A stretch of DNA of 64,000 nucleotides from Tepidiphilus sp. J10 (GCA_945897955.1 CAMDGQ010000002.1:36377-100376), one strand, 5' to 3'; positions 12,629 to 24,710 are shown, numbered from the stretch's first letter. Notes: a model not told the origin generated them from the sequence alone. Program-made: numbers and translations.

Positions 12629-15600
12629 ATGAACGATTTACCGATTTTCCCGCCAGCCGGCCAGCGCCGACGCATCGCGTTGCCGCCCGGCTCGGCGGAT
12701 AGCCAGGTCATTTCCAGCCTCGCAAGCCAATCGCGGCGTCTGCTGGTCCTGACCCAGACCGCACAGGATGCGGCGAGGCTGGTCGAGGAAATGGCCTGGT
12801 TCGCCCCCGGTCTGAGCACGCACCTTTTACCGGACTGGGAAACGCTGCCTTACGACCCGCTGTCGCCGCACCCCGATCTGGTCTCGGAGCGCCTCTCCGC
12901 GCTCTGGCTGGCGGCCGCCGGCAAGGTGGATGTACTGGTCACACCGGCCGCCACGGCCATGCAGCGCCTGTGTCCGCCCGGTTACCTCAACGCACACGCC
13001 TTTCTGCTCAAGGAAAAGGACACGCTGAATGCCGACAAGCTGCGTTCTCGCCTGGCGCAAGCCGGCTACAGCGCGGTCAACCAGGTGCTGTCGCCAGGCG
13101 AGTTCGCCATGCGCGGCGGCATCTTCGACCTGTTTCCGATGGGCGGCGATCAGAAATCGGCCCTGCCCTACCGCATCGACCTGTTCGACGACGAGATCGA
13201 GTCGATCCGCACCTTCGACCCGGACACCCAGCGCACGCTTTACAAAGTGGCCGAGATTCACCTGCTGCCGGCGCGCGAAGTACCGCTCGACGAAGCCGGC
13301 GTGACCCGCTTCAGGCAGAACTTTCGCGATCGCTTCGAAGGCGACCCGGGCAAGAGCCAGGTTTACAAGGATGTCTCCAACAAGCTCGCTCCGGGCGGCA
13401 TCGAGTATTACCTGCCGCTCTTTTTCGATGAAACCGCCACGCTGTTCGATTACCTCGGCGACGACACCGTCCTGGTGCTGCACGGCGACACCCAGGCTGC
13501 GGTCGAGGGTTTCTGGAACGACACCCAGAGCCGCCATCGCCTGATGCGGGGCGACAAGCAGCGCCCGTTGCTGGCGCCGGACGCGCTGTTCCTGCCGCCG
13601 GACCAGTTCTTTGGTTTGCTTAAACCCTACGCCCGCATCGATTTCGGCGGCCGGGCCGAAGCCGAGCAGGTATTGGCGTTCCAGGCCGCGCCGGCCGTGG
13701 AAGTCGAGCGCAAGGCGGAAAACCCCTATTACCGGTTGCAAGTCCACCTCGACAGCTTCCCCGGCCGCACCTTGCTGATCGCGGAAAGCCTGGGCCGGCG
13801 CGAAACCCTGGCCAACGCGCTGGCAGAATACGGCCTGAAACCGGCGCTGCTGGAGGGCTGGCCTTTAGGGGTCAAGGGGGAAGGTTCAGGAGACAAGGTT
13901 CAAACAACCGCCGCCCCCACCCTTCACCCCTTCGCGCTCACCACCGGCCCGCTGGCCACCGGCTTCATCGATCAATCCACCGATCTGGCGGTCATCACCG
14001 AAACCGAGCTGTACGCGCGCAGCCCGGTCACGCGCCGCGCCCGCGAAGGCAAGCGCGCGACGACGGCCGAAGGGCTGCTGAAAGACCTCTCCGAGTTGAA
14101 GATCGGCGACCCCGTGGTGCATGCACAGCATGGCATCGGCCGCTATCAGGGCCTCAGCGGTATGGACATGGGCAATGGCGAAGAAGAATTCCTCAACCTG
14201 GAATTCGCCGGCGGCGACAAGCTGTATGTGCCTGTCGCACACCTGCATCTGATCTCGCGCTATCTCGGCGGCGACCCGGATACCGCGCCGCTGCATCGCC
14301 TGGGCAGCGGCCAGTGGGAAAAGGCCAAGCGGCGCGCCATGGAAAAGGCGCGCGACACGGCGGCGGAACTGCTCAATCTGTATGCCCAGCGCGCCGCGCG
14401 CCAGGGCCATGCGTTCGAGACCAGCCAGCACGACATGGCAGCCTTTGCCGAAGGCTTCGGTTTCGAGGAAACGCCGGACCAGATGGCCGCCATCGAAGCC
14501 GTGGTCGGCGACATGACTTCCGGCAAACCGATGGACCGCCTGGTCTGCGGCGATGTCGGCTTCGGCAAGACCGAAGTCGCCTTGCGCGCCGCCTTTGTCG
14601 CTGCGGCAGGCGGCCGCCAGGTCGCGGTGCTGTGTCCCACCACGCTGCTGGCCGAACAGCATTTCCAGACCTTCTCCGACCGCTTCGCCGACACGCCGGT
14701 GCGGCTGGCCGAGCTGTCGCGTTTCCGCTCGCCCAAGGAAGTCGCGGTTGCGCTGGAAGGCATCAAGAGCGGCAGGATCGACATCGTCATCGGCACCCAC
14801 AAACTGCTGTCGAAAGACATCCAGTTCAAGAATCTCGGCCTGACCATCATCGATGAAGAACACCGTTTTGGCGTTCGCCAGAAAGAACGCATGAAAGAGT
14901 TGCGCGCCGAAGTCGACGTGCTGACGCTGACCGCGACGCCGATCCCGCGCACGCTGGCGATGTCGCTCGAAGGCATCCGCGATTTCTCGGTCATCGCCAC
15001 CGCGCCGCAGAAACGCCTGTCGATCAAGACCTTTGTGCAGCCGTTCTCCGATGGCCTGATCCGCGAGGCCTGCCTGCGCGAACTCAAGCGCGGCGGCCAG
15101 ATCTATTTCCTGCACAACGAGGTGGACACCATCCGCACGATGTACGAGAAGCTGATCAAACTGCTGCCGGAGGCGCGCATCGAGATCGCCCACGGCCAGA
15201 TGCCGGAACGCGAGCTGGAACATGTCATGCGCGACTTCACGCACCAGCGCTTCAACCTGCTGTTGTGCACGACGATCATCGAAACCGGCATCGACGTACC
15301 GACCGCCAACACCATCATCATGAACCGCGCCGACAAGTTCGGCCTGGCGCAACTACACCAGCTTCGCGGCCGCGTCGGCCGTTCGCACCACCAGGCTTAT
15401 GCCTATCTGCTGACGCCGCCGGGCGAAGTGAAGGTAACCGCCGGCGCGACCAAACGGCTGGAAGCGATTCAAAGCATGGAAGACCTCGGTTCCGGCTTTT
15501 ATCTGGCCATGCACGATCTGGAGATACGCGGCGCCGGCGAAGTGCTGGGCGACAACCAGAGCGGCGAGATGCAGGAAGTCGGCTTCAACCTGTTCAACGA

Positions 15601-16099
15601 CATGCTGGCCGGTGCAGTGAAATCATTGAAGGCCGGCAAGGAGCCGGATATCGATGCGCCGATGGCGGTGACCACCGAAATCAATCTGCATCTGCCCGCG
15701 CTGCTGCCGGCGGATTACTGCGCCGATATTCACGAGCGCCTGGTGCTGTACAAGCGCCTGGCGAATTGCGACTCGACCGCACAACTGGACGATCTGAAGG
15801 AGGAACTGATCGACCGCTTCGGCCTGCTGCCGGAGCCGGCGCATACCCTGCTGGCTCTGCATCGTCTGCGACTGGAGACCAAACCGTTCGGCATCGCCCG
15901 CCTCAGCGTCGGCCCGGATGGCGCCAACATCCAGTTCGAACCGAATCCGCCGATCGACCCGTTGAAGCTGATCAAGCTGATTCAGACCAGGCGCGAATAC
16001 AAGCTCGCCGGACAGGATCGGCTGAAGATCGCGAAGGATTGCCCGACGCTGGAAAAACGGGTGCAACTGATCAAGGACCTGCTGCGCGAAATTGCCTGA
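12629..16099 (+). CDS. mfd: Transcription-repair coupling factor Mfd
   Basis: Displaces RNA polymerase stalled at DNA damage and recruits UvrA. With the start at 12629 ([11 protein letters not shown]) it is 1,156 residues, close to E. coli Mfd (1,148). Visible parts: N-terminal UvrB-like region, RNA polymerase-interacting domain around [16 protein letters not shown], Walker [15 protein letters not shown] near residue 640, DEEH box [14 protein letters not shown] near 740, helicase C-terminal [18 protein letters not shown], and a TRCF C-terminal domain. The frame is open further upstream, but those extra residues do not look like Mfd. Its last codons are part of the left direct repeat flanking the signalling island. 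Confidence 0.96.
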   Translation: MNDLPIFPPAGQRRRIALPPGSADSQVISSLASQSRRLLVLTQTAQDAARLVEEMAWFAPGLSTHLLPDWETLPYDPLSPHPDLVSERLSALWLAAAGKVDVLVTPAATAMQRLCPPGYLNAHAFLLKEKDTLNADKLRSRLAQAGYSAVNQVLSPGEFAMRGGIFDLFPMGGDQKSALPYRIDLFDDEIESIRTFDPDTQRTLYKVAEIHLLPAREVPLDEAGVTRFRQNFRDRFEGDPGKSQVYKDVSNKLAPGGIEYYLPLFFDETATLFDYLGDDTVLVLHGDTQAAVEGFWNDTQSRHRLMRGDKQRPLLAPDALFLPPDQFFGLLKPYARIDFGGRAEAEQVLAFQAAPAVEVERKAENPYYRLQVHLDSFPGRTLLIAESLGRRETLANALAEYGLKPALLEGWPLGVKGEGSGDKVQTTAAPTLHPFALTTGPLATGFIDQSTDLAVITETELYARSPVTRRAREGKRATTAEGLLKDLSELKIGDPVVHAQHGIGRYQGLSGMDMGNGEEEFLNLEFAGGDKLYVPVAHLHLISRYLGGDPDTAPLHRLGSGQWEKAKRRAMEKARDTAAELLNLYAQRAARQGHAFETSQHDMAAFAEGFGFEETPDQMAAIEAVVGDMTSGKPMDRLVCGDVGFGKTEVALRAAFVAAAGGRQVAVLCPTTLLAEQHFQTFSDRFADTPVRLAELSRFRSPKEVAVALEGIKSGRIDIVIGTHKLLSKDIQFKNLGLTIIDEEHRFGVRQKERMKELRAEVDVLTLTATPIPRTLAMSLEGIRDFSVIATAPQKRLSIKTFVQPFSDGLIREACLRELKRGGQIYFLHNEVDTIRTMYEKLIKLLPEARIEIAHGQMPERELEHVMRDFTHQRFNLLLCTTIIETGIDVPTANTIIMNRADKFGLAQLHQLRGRVGRSHHQAYAYLLTPPGEVKVTAGATKRLEAIQSMEDLGSGFYLAMHDLEIRGAGEVLGDNQSGEMQEVGFNLFNDMLAGAVKSLKAGKEPDIDAPMAVTTEINLHLPALLPADYCADIHERLVLYKRLANCDSTAQLDDLKEELIDRFGLLPEPAHTLLALHRLRLETKPFGIARLSVGPDGANIQFEPNPPIDPLKLIKLIQTRREYKLAGQDRLKIAKDCPTLEKRVQLIKDLLREIA

Positions 16100-16134
16100 G
16101 CGTCTCAGCGCCGCTGGCGTACCCGCTCGAACAG
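16093..16134 (+). repeat. Left flanking direct repeat (methyltransferase 3'-end scar)
   Basis: The 32-base core (16103-16134) is identical to 48354-48385. On the minus strand it would encode LFERVRQRR and a stop, the exact C-terminus of the methyltransferase at 48356-49123, but no gene body precedes it here. The outer 10 bases match 48344-48353 with two differences and include the mfd stop codon. Confidence 0.9.
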
Positions 16135-16139
16135 AAATC

Positions 16140-16170
16140 GTAGGGTGGATAAGCGCAGCGCATCCACCCT
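16140..16170. repeat. Palindromic GTAGGGTGGAT-type dispersed repeat, copy 1
   Basis: AGGGTGGAT (16142-16150) pairs perfectly with ATCCACCCT (16162-16170) around AAGCGCAGCGC. The same word set recurs at 24742-24812. It lies 6 bases inside the left direct repeat and between two convergent genes. This looks like a REP-like intergenic palindrome. The rest of the 104-bp gap up to the hybrid kinase stop holds nothing else recognisable. Confidence 0.75.
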
Positions 16171-16203
16171 GCACATGATCAAGGCAGAGGATTTCCTTTT
16201 GGT

Positions 16204-19200
16204 TCACGTTTTGCCGTGGGCACGGGCCGCATTCAGGGTGACCAGCGCTTCCGGGTAATCGAAGGCTGCTACCTGGCGCTCGAAGGTTGCCGCATCGCTG
16301 CCGAGAACCGATGCCAGTCCGGCGGATCGTTCCAGTACCAGCTCGCCAACCAGTGTGTTGCCCTCCGCAAGCAGCATGGCAATGCGATCCAGCTCGGATT
16401 CGATGTCTCGCAGATTGTTCTGCCGGGGAGGCTGCGATTCCAGTTCCAGGACCGCCGCCGCGATGACTGACAGATCTTCGTCAATGGTCGCCGCCAGGCT
16501 TGCCACTACGTCATCCTGACCAGCCTGCATGGTCGTTTCCAGATCGATGACCAGCCTGCGCAAATGCTCCAGTCCCAGCATCGCCGCCGTTCCCTTGAGG
16601 GTATGCGCGATCCGCCGCGCAGTGTTCGTGTCACCCGCACTCCGTGCATGCCGGAACTCCGCCATGTCGTTGGCATGAGTCGAGACAAAGGCTTGCAGCA
16701 GCCTGAGCAGAAGTTCTGTTTTACCCCGCACCGAACGCAACCCGGCCCCGACGTCCATACCGGGAATGCTCTCCAGGTAGCTGACCGGCATCCGGCTTTC
16801 GGTCATGGTCCTCATCGCTGGAGAAAACGTTTTCACCGTTCGTCCGGCTGAAACTGGCAGCCATTTCAGCAAGGCGGCATACAGCGACTGCGGGTCCACC
16901 GGTTTGGCGACAAAATCGTTCATCCCGGCGCTCAGGCAGGCGTTGCGGTCCTCTTCAAAAGCGTTTGCGGTCATCGCCAGAATCGGTCGCTCCGCCCAGT
17001 CAGGCAGCACGCGGATAGCCCGCGTGGCTGCCAGGCCGTCCATTACCGGCATCTGCATATCCATCAGGATCAGGTCGTAAGCGCCAGCCGCAGCCTTCTC
17101 CAGTGCCACCCTGCCGTTTTCGGCTGTATCCACCGCCAGGCCGGCGCCCTGCAGCAATTCCAGCGCCACCTCACGGTTGATGATGTTGTCCTCGACCAGC
17201 AGCAACCGGGTGCCGGAATGATCGCGGCGCAACACCTCATCGGCATGTTCGGGTGTTTTTTCCAACCCGGCGACCAGGACACCATGCCCGCGCATCAAAC
17301 GCACCGTGAACCAGAACACGCTGCCCCTGCCGGGCTGGCTTTCGGCACCGGATTCACCCCCCATCAGACCGGCAAGCCGACGGGTGATGGTCAAACCCAA
17401 ACCGGTGCCGCCGAATTTCCGGGTCGTTGAAACGTCGGCCTGGGTGAAAGCCTCGAACAGACCGGCCAGCTTCTCCGGCTCGATACCGATGCCGCTATCT
17501 TCGACCTCGAAACGAGCCAGCAGATATTCGCCCTCTTCCTCCAGCAGTCGAGCGCGCAGGGTGATGCCGCCGGTTTCGGTGAACTTGATCGCGTTGCCGG
17601 CGTAATTGAGCAGCGCCTGGCGCAGACGGGTAATGTCACCGCGAAGCCAGCGCGGCACATGGTCAACATCCACTGTCACGCTCAGGCCCTTGCTGCGCGC
17701 CGCTTCGCCGATCATCGAGGCAACATGATCCAGTAGCGACTCCAGCGAAAAGTCGGTCTGCTCCAGTTCCATCCGCCCCGCCTCGATCTTCGACAGATCC
17801 AGGATGTCGTTGATGATGGAAAGCAGGTGCCGGGCGGCGCCGTCGATCTTGCTCAGGCGCTCGGCCTGGTGCGGGCTGACATCGTCGCGGCGCAGCAGAT
17901 GGGTCAGGCCAAGGATGGCGTTCATCGGGGTGCGAATCTCGTGGCTCATGTTGGCCAGGAAGGCGCTCTTGGCCTGGTTGGCTGCTATCGCAGCGGCACG
18001 CGCCTCTTCCAGCTGCCGCGTGCGCTGTTCAACCAGTTCTTCCAGATGGTGGCGATGCAGATCCAGCTCCTGCCCCATCAACTTCTTCTCGGTGACGTCT
18101 TCCTTCACCGCCACGAAATGACTGATCCGGCCATCGGGCTGGCGGATCGGCGAAATGGTGGAAATCTCGTAATAAATCTCGCCGTTCTTGCGCCGGTTGA
18201 TCAGTTCGCCATGCCAGGAATGTCCCTGCTTGAGAGCGGCCCACAATTCGGTAAAGGTTTCCTGCGGTGTCAGGCCGGATTGCAGGATGCGCGGATTTGT
18301 ACCAAGCACCTCGGCGCGGGGATAGCCGCTGTTATGCACAAAGGCATCGTTGACATACTCGATGCGGGCGTCGGTATCGGTGATGACGATGCTCTCCGGG
18401 CTCTGGTCCACCGCCAGGGAAAGCTTGCGCAACTGCTCGGCCTGGCGCAACTCGTCGGTGATATCGATGGAGAGGCCGATCAATGCCTCGGGTTCGCCCA
18501 ACGCGTCGCGCTTTACCGCCTTGATCACGCGCAGGTCGTGAATCTGCCCGTCAACAAAGGGAAGCTGTTGCAGGCTGACCGTCACCCCGGGATTGTCCAG
18601 GGCCCTGGCATCCGAGGCCAGGCACTGGGGGCGGAAGGCTTCCGGCATCAGTGCCGAGTAATGCGGCGCTTCCAGAAAGCGCGTCTCGGAAATACCCATC
18701 GCCTCACAGAAGGCGCGGTTGACGAACTCCAGCTTGCCGGCGCCGTTTTGCAGCCAGATGCCGATGGGGGCGTTATCGAGGATGAGTTGCAGCCGCTCGC
18801 GTCCGCGCACCAGCGCCTGCTCATCGCGCTTGCGTTCGGTAATGTCGCGATTGCTGCCGGTACGGCCGATGAACTTCCCGGTCTCGTCGTACAGGGGGCG
18901 GCAGCGGTGGGCGATCCAGCGCAAGGTTCCGTCCCGGTGGAGGATGCGGAAATCCAGCGTGGCGTCATCCTGGCCATCATGTGTCAGATGGGCGAGATAG
19001 CACTCCAGGTCATCGGGATGCAGGATGCGCGCCATCAGCCTGGAATCGGACAGAAATTCCTCGGCCCGATAGCCCGATATCTCGAAACAGGTCGCGGAAA
19101 CATAGTTGAAGTGTTGATTCGCGTCGTGCCAGAAGATCCAGTCGCTGGCGTTGTCCGCCAACAGCCGGTACTTGGTTTCCGATTCCAGCAGCGCCGCGTG

Positions 19201-19713
19201 CGCAGCCTCGACACGGGCGCGAGCCGCCTGGGCGTCCTCCATTAAATTGAGCGCAGCGATGCGCGCCTGGCGCTGTTCCTCCAGAGCTGCGGCCTGATTT
19301 TCCTTGAGCGCAACCTCTGCGGCGAGCCGGGCGCGGCGCTCCGCAGCCCTGTCCACGGCGCTGCGAATGGCCGTACCCAGCCGGGCCAGCTTGTCCTTGA
19401 GAATGAAGTCGGCAAGCCCCAGGTGCAGCAACTCCACCGCGCCCTCGTCGCCGATGCTGCCGGACAGCAAAATCACCGGCAGTTCGGGTTTGCGTTCATG
19501 GATCAGCCGCAGGGAGTCGGTGAAGACCATGCCGGGCACCTTGTAATCGGACAGCACCAGATCCCAGTCCTGCTCCAGGGCAGCTTCCAGAACGGCCAGG
19601 CTGTCCACGCGGCGGCATTCCACGCCGAGTCCCTGCTGCTGCAGGGCCCGCCTGGTCAACAGATAATCGGCCTCGACGTCCTCGATGGCCAGAATACGCA
19701 GGGAAACATTCAT
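16204..19713 (-). CDS. Hybrid histidine kinase: REC-PAS-PAS-PAS-HisKA-HATPase-REC-Hpt
   Basis: Cytoplasmic phosphorelay kinase of 1,169 residues with no membrane helix. An N-terminal receiver (1-125, Asp56) is followed by a coiled-coil linker, three PAS domains (about 183-298, 305-425, 430-550), a second coiled coil, HisKA with SHEIRTPMN (His591), a HATPase (about 690-810, GTGLGL), a receiver (about 845-965, LILMD with Asp885) and an Hpt domain (IAHTLKG, His1047). The C-terminal 100 residues extend beyond the Hpt. It is the last gene of the minus-strand arm, 13 bases after a single-domain receiver. Its N-terminal receiver suggests it is itself a phosphate acceptor. All phospho-sites are intact. 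Confidence 0.92.
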   Translation of the reverse strand: MNVSLRILAIEDVEADYLLTRRALQQQGLGVECRRVDSLAVLEAALEQDWDLVLSDYKVPGMVFTDSLRLIHERKPELPVILLSGSIGDEGAVELLHLGLADFILKDKLARLGTAIRSAVDRAAERRARLAAEVALKENQAAALEEQRQARIAALNLMEDAQAARARVEAAHAALLESETKYRLLADNASDWIFWHDANQHFNYVSATCFEISGYRAEEFLSDSRLMARILHPDDLECYLAHLTHDGQDDATLDFRILHRDGTLRWIAHRCRPLYDETGKFIGRTGSNRDITERKRDEQALVRGRERLQLILDNAPIGIWLQNGAGKLEFVNRAFCEAMGISETRFLEAPHYSALMPEAFRPQCLASDARALDNPGVTVSLQQLPFVDGQIHDLRVIKAVKRDALGEPEALIGLSIDITDELRQAEQLRKLSLAVDQSPESIVITDTDARIEYVNDAFVHNSGYPRAEVLGTNPRILQSGLTPQETFTELWAALKQGHSWHGELINRRKNGEIYYEISTISPIRQPDGRISHFVAVKEDVTEKKLMGQELDLHRHHLEELVEQRTRQLEEARAAAIAANQAKSAFLANMSHEIRTPMNAILGLTHLLRRDDVSPHQAERLSKIDGAARHLLSIINDILDLSKIEAGRMELEQTDFSLESLLDHVASMIGEAARSKGLSVTVDVDHVPRWLRGDITRLRQALLNYAGNAIKFTETGGITLRARLLEEEGEYLLARFEVEDSGIGIEPEKLAGLFEAFTQADVSTTRKFGGTGLGLTITRRLAGLMGGESGAESQPGRGSVFWFTVRLMRGHGVLVAGLEKTPEHADEVLRRDHSGTRLLLVEDNIINREVALELLQGAGLAVDTAENGRVALEKAAAGAYDLILMDMQMPVMDGLAATRAIRVLPDWAERPILAMTANAFEEDRNACLSAGMNDFVAKPVDPQSLYAALLKWLPVSAGRTVKTFSPAMRTMTESRMPVSYLESIPGMDVGAGLRSVRGKTELLLRLLQAFVSTHANDMAEFRHARSAGDTNTARRIAHTLKGTAAMLGLEHLRRLVIDLETTMQAGQDDVVASLAATIDEDLSVIAAAVLELESQPPRQNNLRDIESELDRIAMLLAEGNTLVGELVLERSAGLASVLGSDAATFERQVAAFDYPEALVTLNAARAHGKT

Positions 19714-19726
19714 TTCAGCTTCACCT

Positions 19727-20164
19727 TTACCGGGGAGCTTCGTTGGTGGCCAGCCAGTACACGCCCAGGCGGGCCACCACTGCGGCGAACTCGCTGAAAT
19801 TCACCGGTTTTCTGACGAAGCTGTTGGCTCCGTTCGCGTAGCTGAGCAGGCGATCCCGCTCTTCATCCGAGGAGGTCAGGATCACCACCGGCAACAACCG
19901 GGTACGCGGGTCAGCGCGCAATCGCGCCAGCACTTCCAGGCCCGACAGGCGCGGCAGGTTGATGTCCAGCAGCAGCACCGTCGGCAGGTCGGGGCCATCC
20001 CTGTCGGCAAACTCGCCTTGCCGAAACAGGTAGTCCAGGGTCTGCTGGCCGTCGCGGACCACGTCGATGCGATTCGAGATATTGGCCTTCTTCAGGGCAC
20101 GCAAGGTAAGCATCTCGTCCTGGGGGCTGTCCTCTACAAGCAGCAGTGTCTTGACGTCGCTCAT
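19727..20164 (-). CDS. Single-domain response regulator (Rcp1-like CheY family)
   Basis: The 145-residue protein is one receiver domain: acidic pair LLVEDS, phospho-acceptor in VLLLDINLP (Asp67), conserved TSS and the lysine in VRKPVNF. The long insertion [17 protein letters not shown] is typical of the Rcp1-type receivers paired with phytochrome-like kinases. The ATG at 20164 lies only 2 bases after the stop of the upstream kinase at 20167. That kinase has a phytochrome-type HisKA, so the two are a likely cognate pair. The frame stays open upstream inside the kinase gene but that part is not this protein. Confidence 0.92.
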   Translation of the reverse strand: MSDVKTLLLVEDSPQDEMLTLRALKKANISNRIDVVRDGQQTLDYLFRQGEFADRDGPDLPTVLLLDINLPRLSGLEVLARLRADPRTRLLPVVILTSSDEERDRLLSYANGANSFVRKPVNFSEFAAVVARLGVYWLATNEAPR

Positions 20165-20166
20165 GT

Positions 20167-23091
20167 TCACTCTCCGGAAATGCTGCCCGCATCCAGGCGG
20201 AAGCAGAAGGTCGCGCCTTTGCCCACCTCGCCGTGAGCCTCGATCTTGCCGCCGTGGCGGTGGACGATGCGTGCCACGGTGGCAAGCCCGATGCCGATGC
20301 CGGGGAATTCGTCCTCCCGGTGCAGGCGCTGAAAGGGTTTGAACAGCCTGCCGGCGTGGGCCGGGTCGAAGCCGGCGCCGTTGTCGGCGACACAGAACCA
20401 GGGCTCGCCGGCGCGCGTTTCGGCGTACACGCGGATTTCCGGCGCGGCGCTCCGGCCGGTGTACTTCCAGGCGTTGTCGATCAGGTTGGTGAGGGCCGCA
20501 TCGATCATGCGGGCGTCGCCCTGCACCACCAACCCATCCGCGACCGTGGCGGTCAACTTGCATACCGGATCGGCGGCGGCAAGTTCGCCCAGGCGGCGGC
20601 GCGCCAGAGCGGTGAGGTCCACGGCATCGCGGCGCAGTTCGCCCCGGGTACTGCGCGACAGGGTCAGGATGCCCTCGATCAGCTCGCTCATCTTGCGGCT
20701 GGCGATACCAATCTGGTCGAGATAGACCCCGGCCTCATCTGCCAACGAATCGCCGTAGTCCTCAGCCAGGGCCAGGGCGAAGCCGCTCAGCGCCCGCAGG
20801 GGTGCGCGCAGGTCGTGGGAGACCGCGTAGGCGAACGCATCCAGTTCGGCATTGGCAGCGGAAAGTTCGGCGGTACGTTCGATCACCCGGCGTTCCAGAC
20901 TGGTGTTGAGTTCGAGGATTTCCTGACGGGCGGCCATCAGCCGCGTAATGTCCTCGGAAAAGATGACGATGCCGCCGATTCCGCCATCGCCGGCATGCCA
21001 GGGCCGCATTTCCCAGCGCAGCCATTGCTGCGTGCCATCGGCCCGCTCGAAACGGTCCTCGTCAGCGCCGATCACCTCACCTGCCATGCCGCGCTGATGC
21101 ACTGCCTTCCAGGCTTCCGGAAGCTCGGGAAAGATTTCGTAGTGGCTATGGCCAAGGATTTCCCGCTCGCCGAGGTGATAGTCATCGCGCCAGCGCCGGC
21201 TCACCGCCAGGTAGCGCATGGCGCGGTCAAACATGGCCAGCGCCGCCGGTGCATGGTCGATCAGGAGTTGCAGACGTTCCTGGCTCTCGCGCAGGGCGGC
21301 GCTGATTGCTTCCGCCTCACGCCGGGCGGCCTGGGCATCTTCCATCTGGTTGAGAGCGGCGAGCCTGGCCTGTTCCCGGGTTGCCAGGGCAGCGGTCTGC
21401 ACCGAAGCCAGTTCCGCCTCGGCGCGCTTGCGCTGCGAAATATCCAGGGCATAGGCGATGCGGTTGACGACCTGACCATCAGCATCGCGGATGACGGTGA
21501 TGTCCAGTTGCACGGGGAAGCGGTGGCCGTCCCTGGCCTGGTGCTCGCTTTCGAAGACACCGTGGCCGCTGGCGTCCGCATCGGCGATGTGTGGCCGGGC
21601 CTGTTCGAACGCTCCGGCCGTAAACACGACCGCGAGCGGCTGCCCGACCAGTGCTTCCGGCAGGTAGCCGCGCTCCTGGGCAAAGGCCGGGTTGACAGTG
21701 ATGAACACGTTGCGGCGTGCGTCGGATATGGCCACCCCCACCTGGGCGTGAGCGAAAGCCTCGCCCCACAGGCGCAGCCGGGCTTCGTCGCGGCGCTGCC
21801 CGGTCACGTCGTTGAAGATCGCCAGCGTCCCTTCCGGCAGCAGCACGGTGGAAATCAGCATGTCGCGCTCGTCGCCATCCCGTGTGGTCACCCGGTATTC
21901 GCGCGGGCCGATGTCCCCGCCGCTGGATGCCGCCGCCCAGGTGGCCTGGGCACGGACGCGCACAGCCGGATCGGGATAGGCCTGCCGGAACCAGGCGGCG
22001 GAGTCCGGCAGGTCGGCCGGCATGTAGCCGAGAACTTGCTGAAAGCGCGAATTCAGCGCCAGGACGCGACCGTCCGGGCCGACCAGGACCAGCGGCAGAG
22101 GCGTCTGGTCGAACAGTTGGCGGAAGCGCGCTTCGCTGCCGTGCCAGGCGATCCGGGTCTGATCCAGCCGCTGCCAGGCGGCGGCGACCTCGCTGAACTC
22201 GGCGCCCGCCAGATCCTCCTCGCCCGCAGCCAACGCCTGCACCGCCCGGCTGACGCGACGGCCGGCCAGGGTGCCAGCCAGAGTTCCCAGCAATGTGGCA
22301 ACGAGGATTGCCGCCGCCAGGTAAGCACCGGTCCGCAGCCACCAGGCCTGGTGGATGTCGCGCGGAATTTCCAGCACCACTGTCCAGGCCGACAGCGTGG
22401 ATGGCACACGAAAACGGTGGTCCGCCGCCACATCGCGGCCGGAATCGAAACCGGGCGGCGCCCGCCGGGCGATCACCGCGCCGCTGCCGTCCAGCAATTG
22501 CAGGGCCCAGCCCTGGGGCAACGCCACCTGTTCCAGGCGTTGCTGGAGTAGCGCGGTTTCCACCGTGGTGAGCATCAGATGCGCCACCCGGCCGTCGCGC
22601 AGCCCCGGTACAACCACGGCCACCAGAGGTTTGCCCGCCACCGGGCCGATGACGATGTCGCCCACCTGGGGCTGGCCCGTCGCCAGGGCCAGGGGTGCAG
22701 CGCTGCGCCCCTTGGAGAGCGGCAACAGAGGCAGGGGCTGGCCAAAGGGAACACGAGTGTTGAACAGCATTTGTCTGCCGGTGTCGGCAAAGATGACCTG
22801 GCTGCCGAAGCCGGCCCGGAAGCCCACCGCCTCGGCATAGAGCTCGGGCCAGCGGCGCCGGTCGTCGGCCAGTGGCGAGGCGGCCAGCATGTGCAGGGCG
22901 TTGCGGCGTTCCCCCAGGAACTGATCCACCGCAGTCGCAACATTGCGCGCCAGGTTGGCCCCCTCGCGCTGATGCTGTTGTTCGCTGCCTTGCCGGTCGT
23001 TCCAGGCCAGCCACCCCGCCAGCAGCAACAGCGGCGCCATACACAGCCAGATCAGGCGGGTGAGGTAGGAAGACAGCGGCCGTGGGGTCAT
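20167..23091 (-). CDS. Membrane sensor histidine kinase with Cache-like ectodomain and three PAS domains
   Basis: The 974-residue protein has a membrane helix at about 12-30, a periplasmic Cache-like sensor (about 35-255), a second helix at about 262-284, then PAS domains (about 325-440, 445-565, 605-725), a coiled coil and a phytochrome-type HisKA with AVSHDLRAPLRALSGF (His759). A HATPase ends the protein (NLIDNAWKYT, DNGAGFD, GIGIGLATV). It has no receiver of its own and is followed 2 bases later by a single-domain receiver, so phosphate probably goes there. Its start overlaps the stop of the preceding PAS gene by 4 bases. The ligand is unknown. Confidence 0.92.
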   Translation of the reverse strand: MTPRPLSSYLTRLIWLCMAPLLLLAGWLAWNDRQGSEQQHQREGANLARNVATAVDQFLGERRNALHMLAASPLADDRRRWPELYAEAVGFRAGFGSQVIFADTGRQMLFNTRVPFGQPLPLLPLSKGRSAAPLALATGQPQVGDIVIGPVAGKPLVAVVVPGLRDGRVAHLMLTTVETALLQQRLEQVALPQGWALQLLDGSGAVIARRAPPGFDSGRDVAADHRFRVPSTLSAWTVVLEIPRDIHQAWWLRTGAYLAAAILVATLLGTLAGTLAGRRVSRAVQALAAGEEDLAGAEFSEVAAAWQRLDQTRIAWHGSEARFRQLFDQTPLPLVLVGPDGRVLALNSRFQQVLGYMPADLPDSAAWFRQAYPDPAVRVRAQATWAAASSGGDIGPREYRVTTRDGDERDMLISTVLLPEGTLAIFNDVTGQRRDEARLRLWGEAFAHAQVGVAISDARRNVFITVNPAFAQERGYLPEALVGQPLAVVFTAGAFEQARPHIADADASGHGVFESEHQARDGHRFPVQLDITVIRDADGQVVNRIAYALDISQRKRAEAELASVQTAALATREQARLAALNQMEDAQAARREAEAISAALRESQERLQLLIDHAPAALAMFDRAMRYLAVSRRWRDDYHLGEREILGHSHYEIFPELPEAWKAVHQRGMAGEVIGADEDRFERADGTQQWLRWEMRPWHAGDGGIGGIVIFSEDITRLMAARQEILELNTSLERRVIERTAELSAANAELDAFAYAVSHDLRAPLRALSGFALALAEDYGDSLADEAGVYLDQIGIASRKMSELIEGILTLSRSTRGELRRDAVDLTALARRRLGELAAADPVCKLTATVADGLVVQGDARMIDAALTNLIDNAWKYTGRSAAPEIRVYAETRAGEPWFCVADNGAGFDPAHAGRLFKPFQRLHREDEFPGIGIGLATVARIVHRHGGKIEAHGEVGKGATFCFRLDAGSISGE

Positions 23092-24710
23092 GGCATCGGC
23101 GCGTCGAGGAAGGACAGATCGAAAGGCTCGGCGCGGCCGAGTTCCCGCGCCAGTTCGTTCACCTGACGTTTGAGCCGGATCATCTCCATCTCTCGACCCA
23201 CCGCAGCGCGGTCGAAACGCTCCAGCTCCTGGTAGCGGCTCTTCAATTCCTCCTCGGCCTGCTTCAAGGCGCTGATGTCGTTGCCTACGGCCAGAAGGCC
23301 GGTGACCCGTCCCTGGTCGTCACGCAATGCCCGGTTGGTCCAGTTCATCCAGAGCCGGCGGCCGTCGCGGCAGACGTTTTCGTTGACATTGCTGAGATAG
23401 CGATCCGGATTGGCGGCGATGTCCTTGATCAGGTTGCTGAGGTCGAGACCGTCCGTGGACTGGTCGGGCACCAGGATGCTGACGTGGCGGCCGATGATCT
23501 CGTCGGCCTGCCAGCCGAACAGCCGCTGGGCATACTCGTTGCAGAAAGTGATGGCGCCGTCGCTGGACCAGTGCAGGATGGCGCTGTTGGCGTTCTCCAC
23601 CACCTCGCGGTAGCGGCGCTCGCTCTCCTGCAAGGCGGCCTCGGCTTCTTTGCGGGCGCTGATGTCCTGTACCGTGCCATGCAGCGCGACGACCTTGCCC
23701 TTGGCGTCGCGCACCGCCTGGCCGCGAGTGGTGACCCAGGCGTGGCTGCCGTCCGGGCGCACTACTTCCGCATCGCATTCGTAAGGCCTGGCCTCGGCCA
23801 TGCCCTGTTCCACAGCGGCGGTCAGCACGGCCCAGGACGCGGGCGTGAAGTACTGCTGCACTTCGGGATACCCGGCCGGGGGGAGTTCGGGGGCGCGGCC
23901 ATACATCCGGTAGATTTCCTCGGACCAGGTGTGTACGCCGGTTGCGAGATCCCAGTGCCAGTGCCCCAGACCCGCCAAACGCTTGGCCTCGCTCAGCCGC
24001 GCCTCGTTGGCTCGCGCATCCGCCTCTGCCGCCTTGCGCGCCGAGATGTCCTCGACCACCGAGATGAAGTAGTCCGGTGTTCCGTCCGGCTTCCAGACCA
24101 GGGCGACGGTGAGGTTGATCCAGACGATGTGCCCATCCTTGTGGAAATAACGCTTCTCCATCGAGTAGGTGTCGAGTTCCCTCACAAACATGCGGCGCAC
24201 GAATTCGAGATCGGCATCGAGATCGTCCGGGTGGGTGATGTCCTGGAAGGTTTTCGCCATCAGTTCGTCATGCGTGTAGCCGACAATGGCGCACAGCTTT
24301 CTGTTCACCCGCAGCCAATGGCCGCCGGGTGCCACCAGGGCGATGCCTACCGCCGCTTGTTCAAAGGTGGCCTCGAAACGGCTGTCGGCCGCAAGTCGGG
24401 CGCGGCGCAAACGCTCGAACAGCCAGGTGAACAGACCGCCCATGGCGATGAACACCAGGATGGAAAAATCGGCCGAGGGCGACTCCATGGTGAAGGAAAA
24501 CTGTGGCGGAATGAACACGAACCAGACCAGCCCGGCGCTGATCAGCGTGGCGCCGACGCCACCGACCACGCCGCCCAGCCAGGCGGCGAAGAAGGCCACC
24601 GGAAAGAACAGGAACCAGACATAGGGCTTGACCCAGGGATCCCACAACAACCATTGCAGGCCGCAGGCGAGGAAGGGCAACAGGAGGGCGAGGAAAAGGC
24701 GGGGCTTCAC
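23088..24710 (-). CDS. Membrane PAS sensor protein without kinase domain (DUF4118-like helices, three PAS)
   Basis: The 540-residue protein starts with about four membrane helices in roughly 100 residues, resembling the KdpD-type DUF4118 module, and then has three PAS domains (about 110-230, 240-355, 360-480). It ends with a charged helix of about 50 residues instead of a kinase: ELERFDRAAVGREMEMIRLK followed by an ELGR motif and FDLSFL. The same tail ends the upstream neighbour at 24831-27341. With no HisKA, HATPase or GGDEF, it probably signals by contact with a partner such as the following kinase, whose start it overlaps by 4 bases. This role is inferred. Confidence 0.88.
   Translation of the reverse strand: MKPRLFLALLLPFLACGLQWLLWDPWVKPYVWFLFFPVAFFAAWLGGVVGGVGATLISAGLVWFVFIPPQFSFTMESPSADFSILVFIAMGGLFTWLFERLRRARLAADSRFEATFEQAAVGIALVAPGGHWLRVNRKLCAIVGYTHDELMAKTFQDITHPDDLDADLEFVRRMFVRELDTYSMEKRYFHKDGHIVWINLTVALVWKPDGTPDYFISVVEDISARKAAEADARANEARLSEAKRLAGLGHWHWDLATGVHTWSEEIYRMYGRAPELPPAGYPEVQQYFTPASWAVLTAAVEQGMAEARPYECDAEVVRPDGSHAWVTTRGQAVRDAKGKVVALHGTVQDISARKEAEAALQESERRYREVVENANSAILHWSSDGAITFCNEYAQRLFGWQADEIIGRHVSILVPDQSTDGLDLSNLIKDIAANPDRYLSNVNENVCRDGRRLWMNWTNRALRDDQGRVTGLLAVGNDISALKQAEEELKSRYQELERFDRAAVGREMEMIRLKRQVNELARELGRAEPFDLSFLDAPMP

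Noticed and set aside
20233..22551. A 772-codon plus-strand frame opposite the sensor kinase at 20167-23091
   Set aside because: The minus-strand kinase has complete HisKA and HATPase motifs; the opposite frame is low-complexity.
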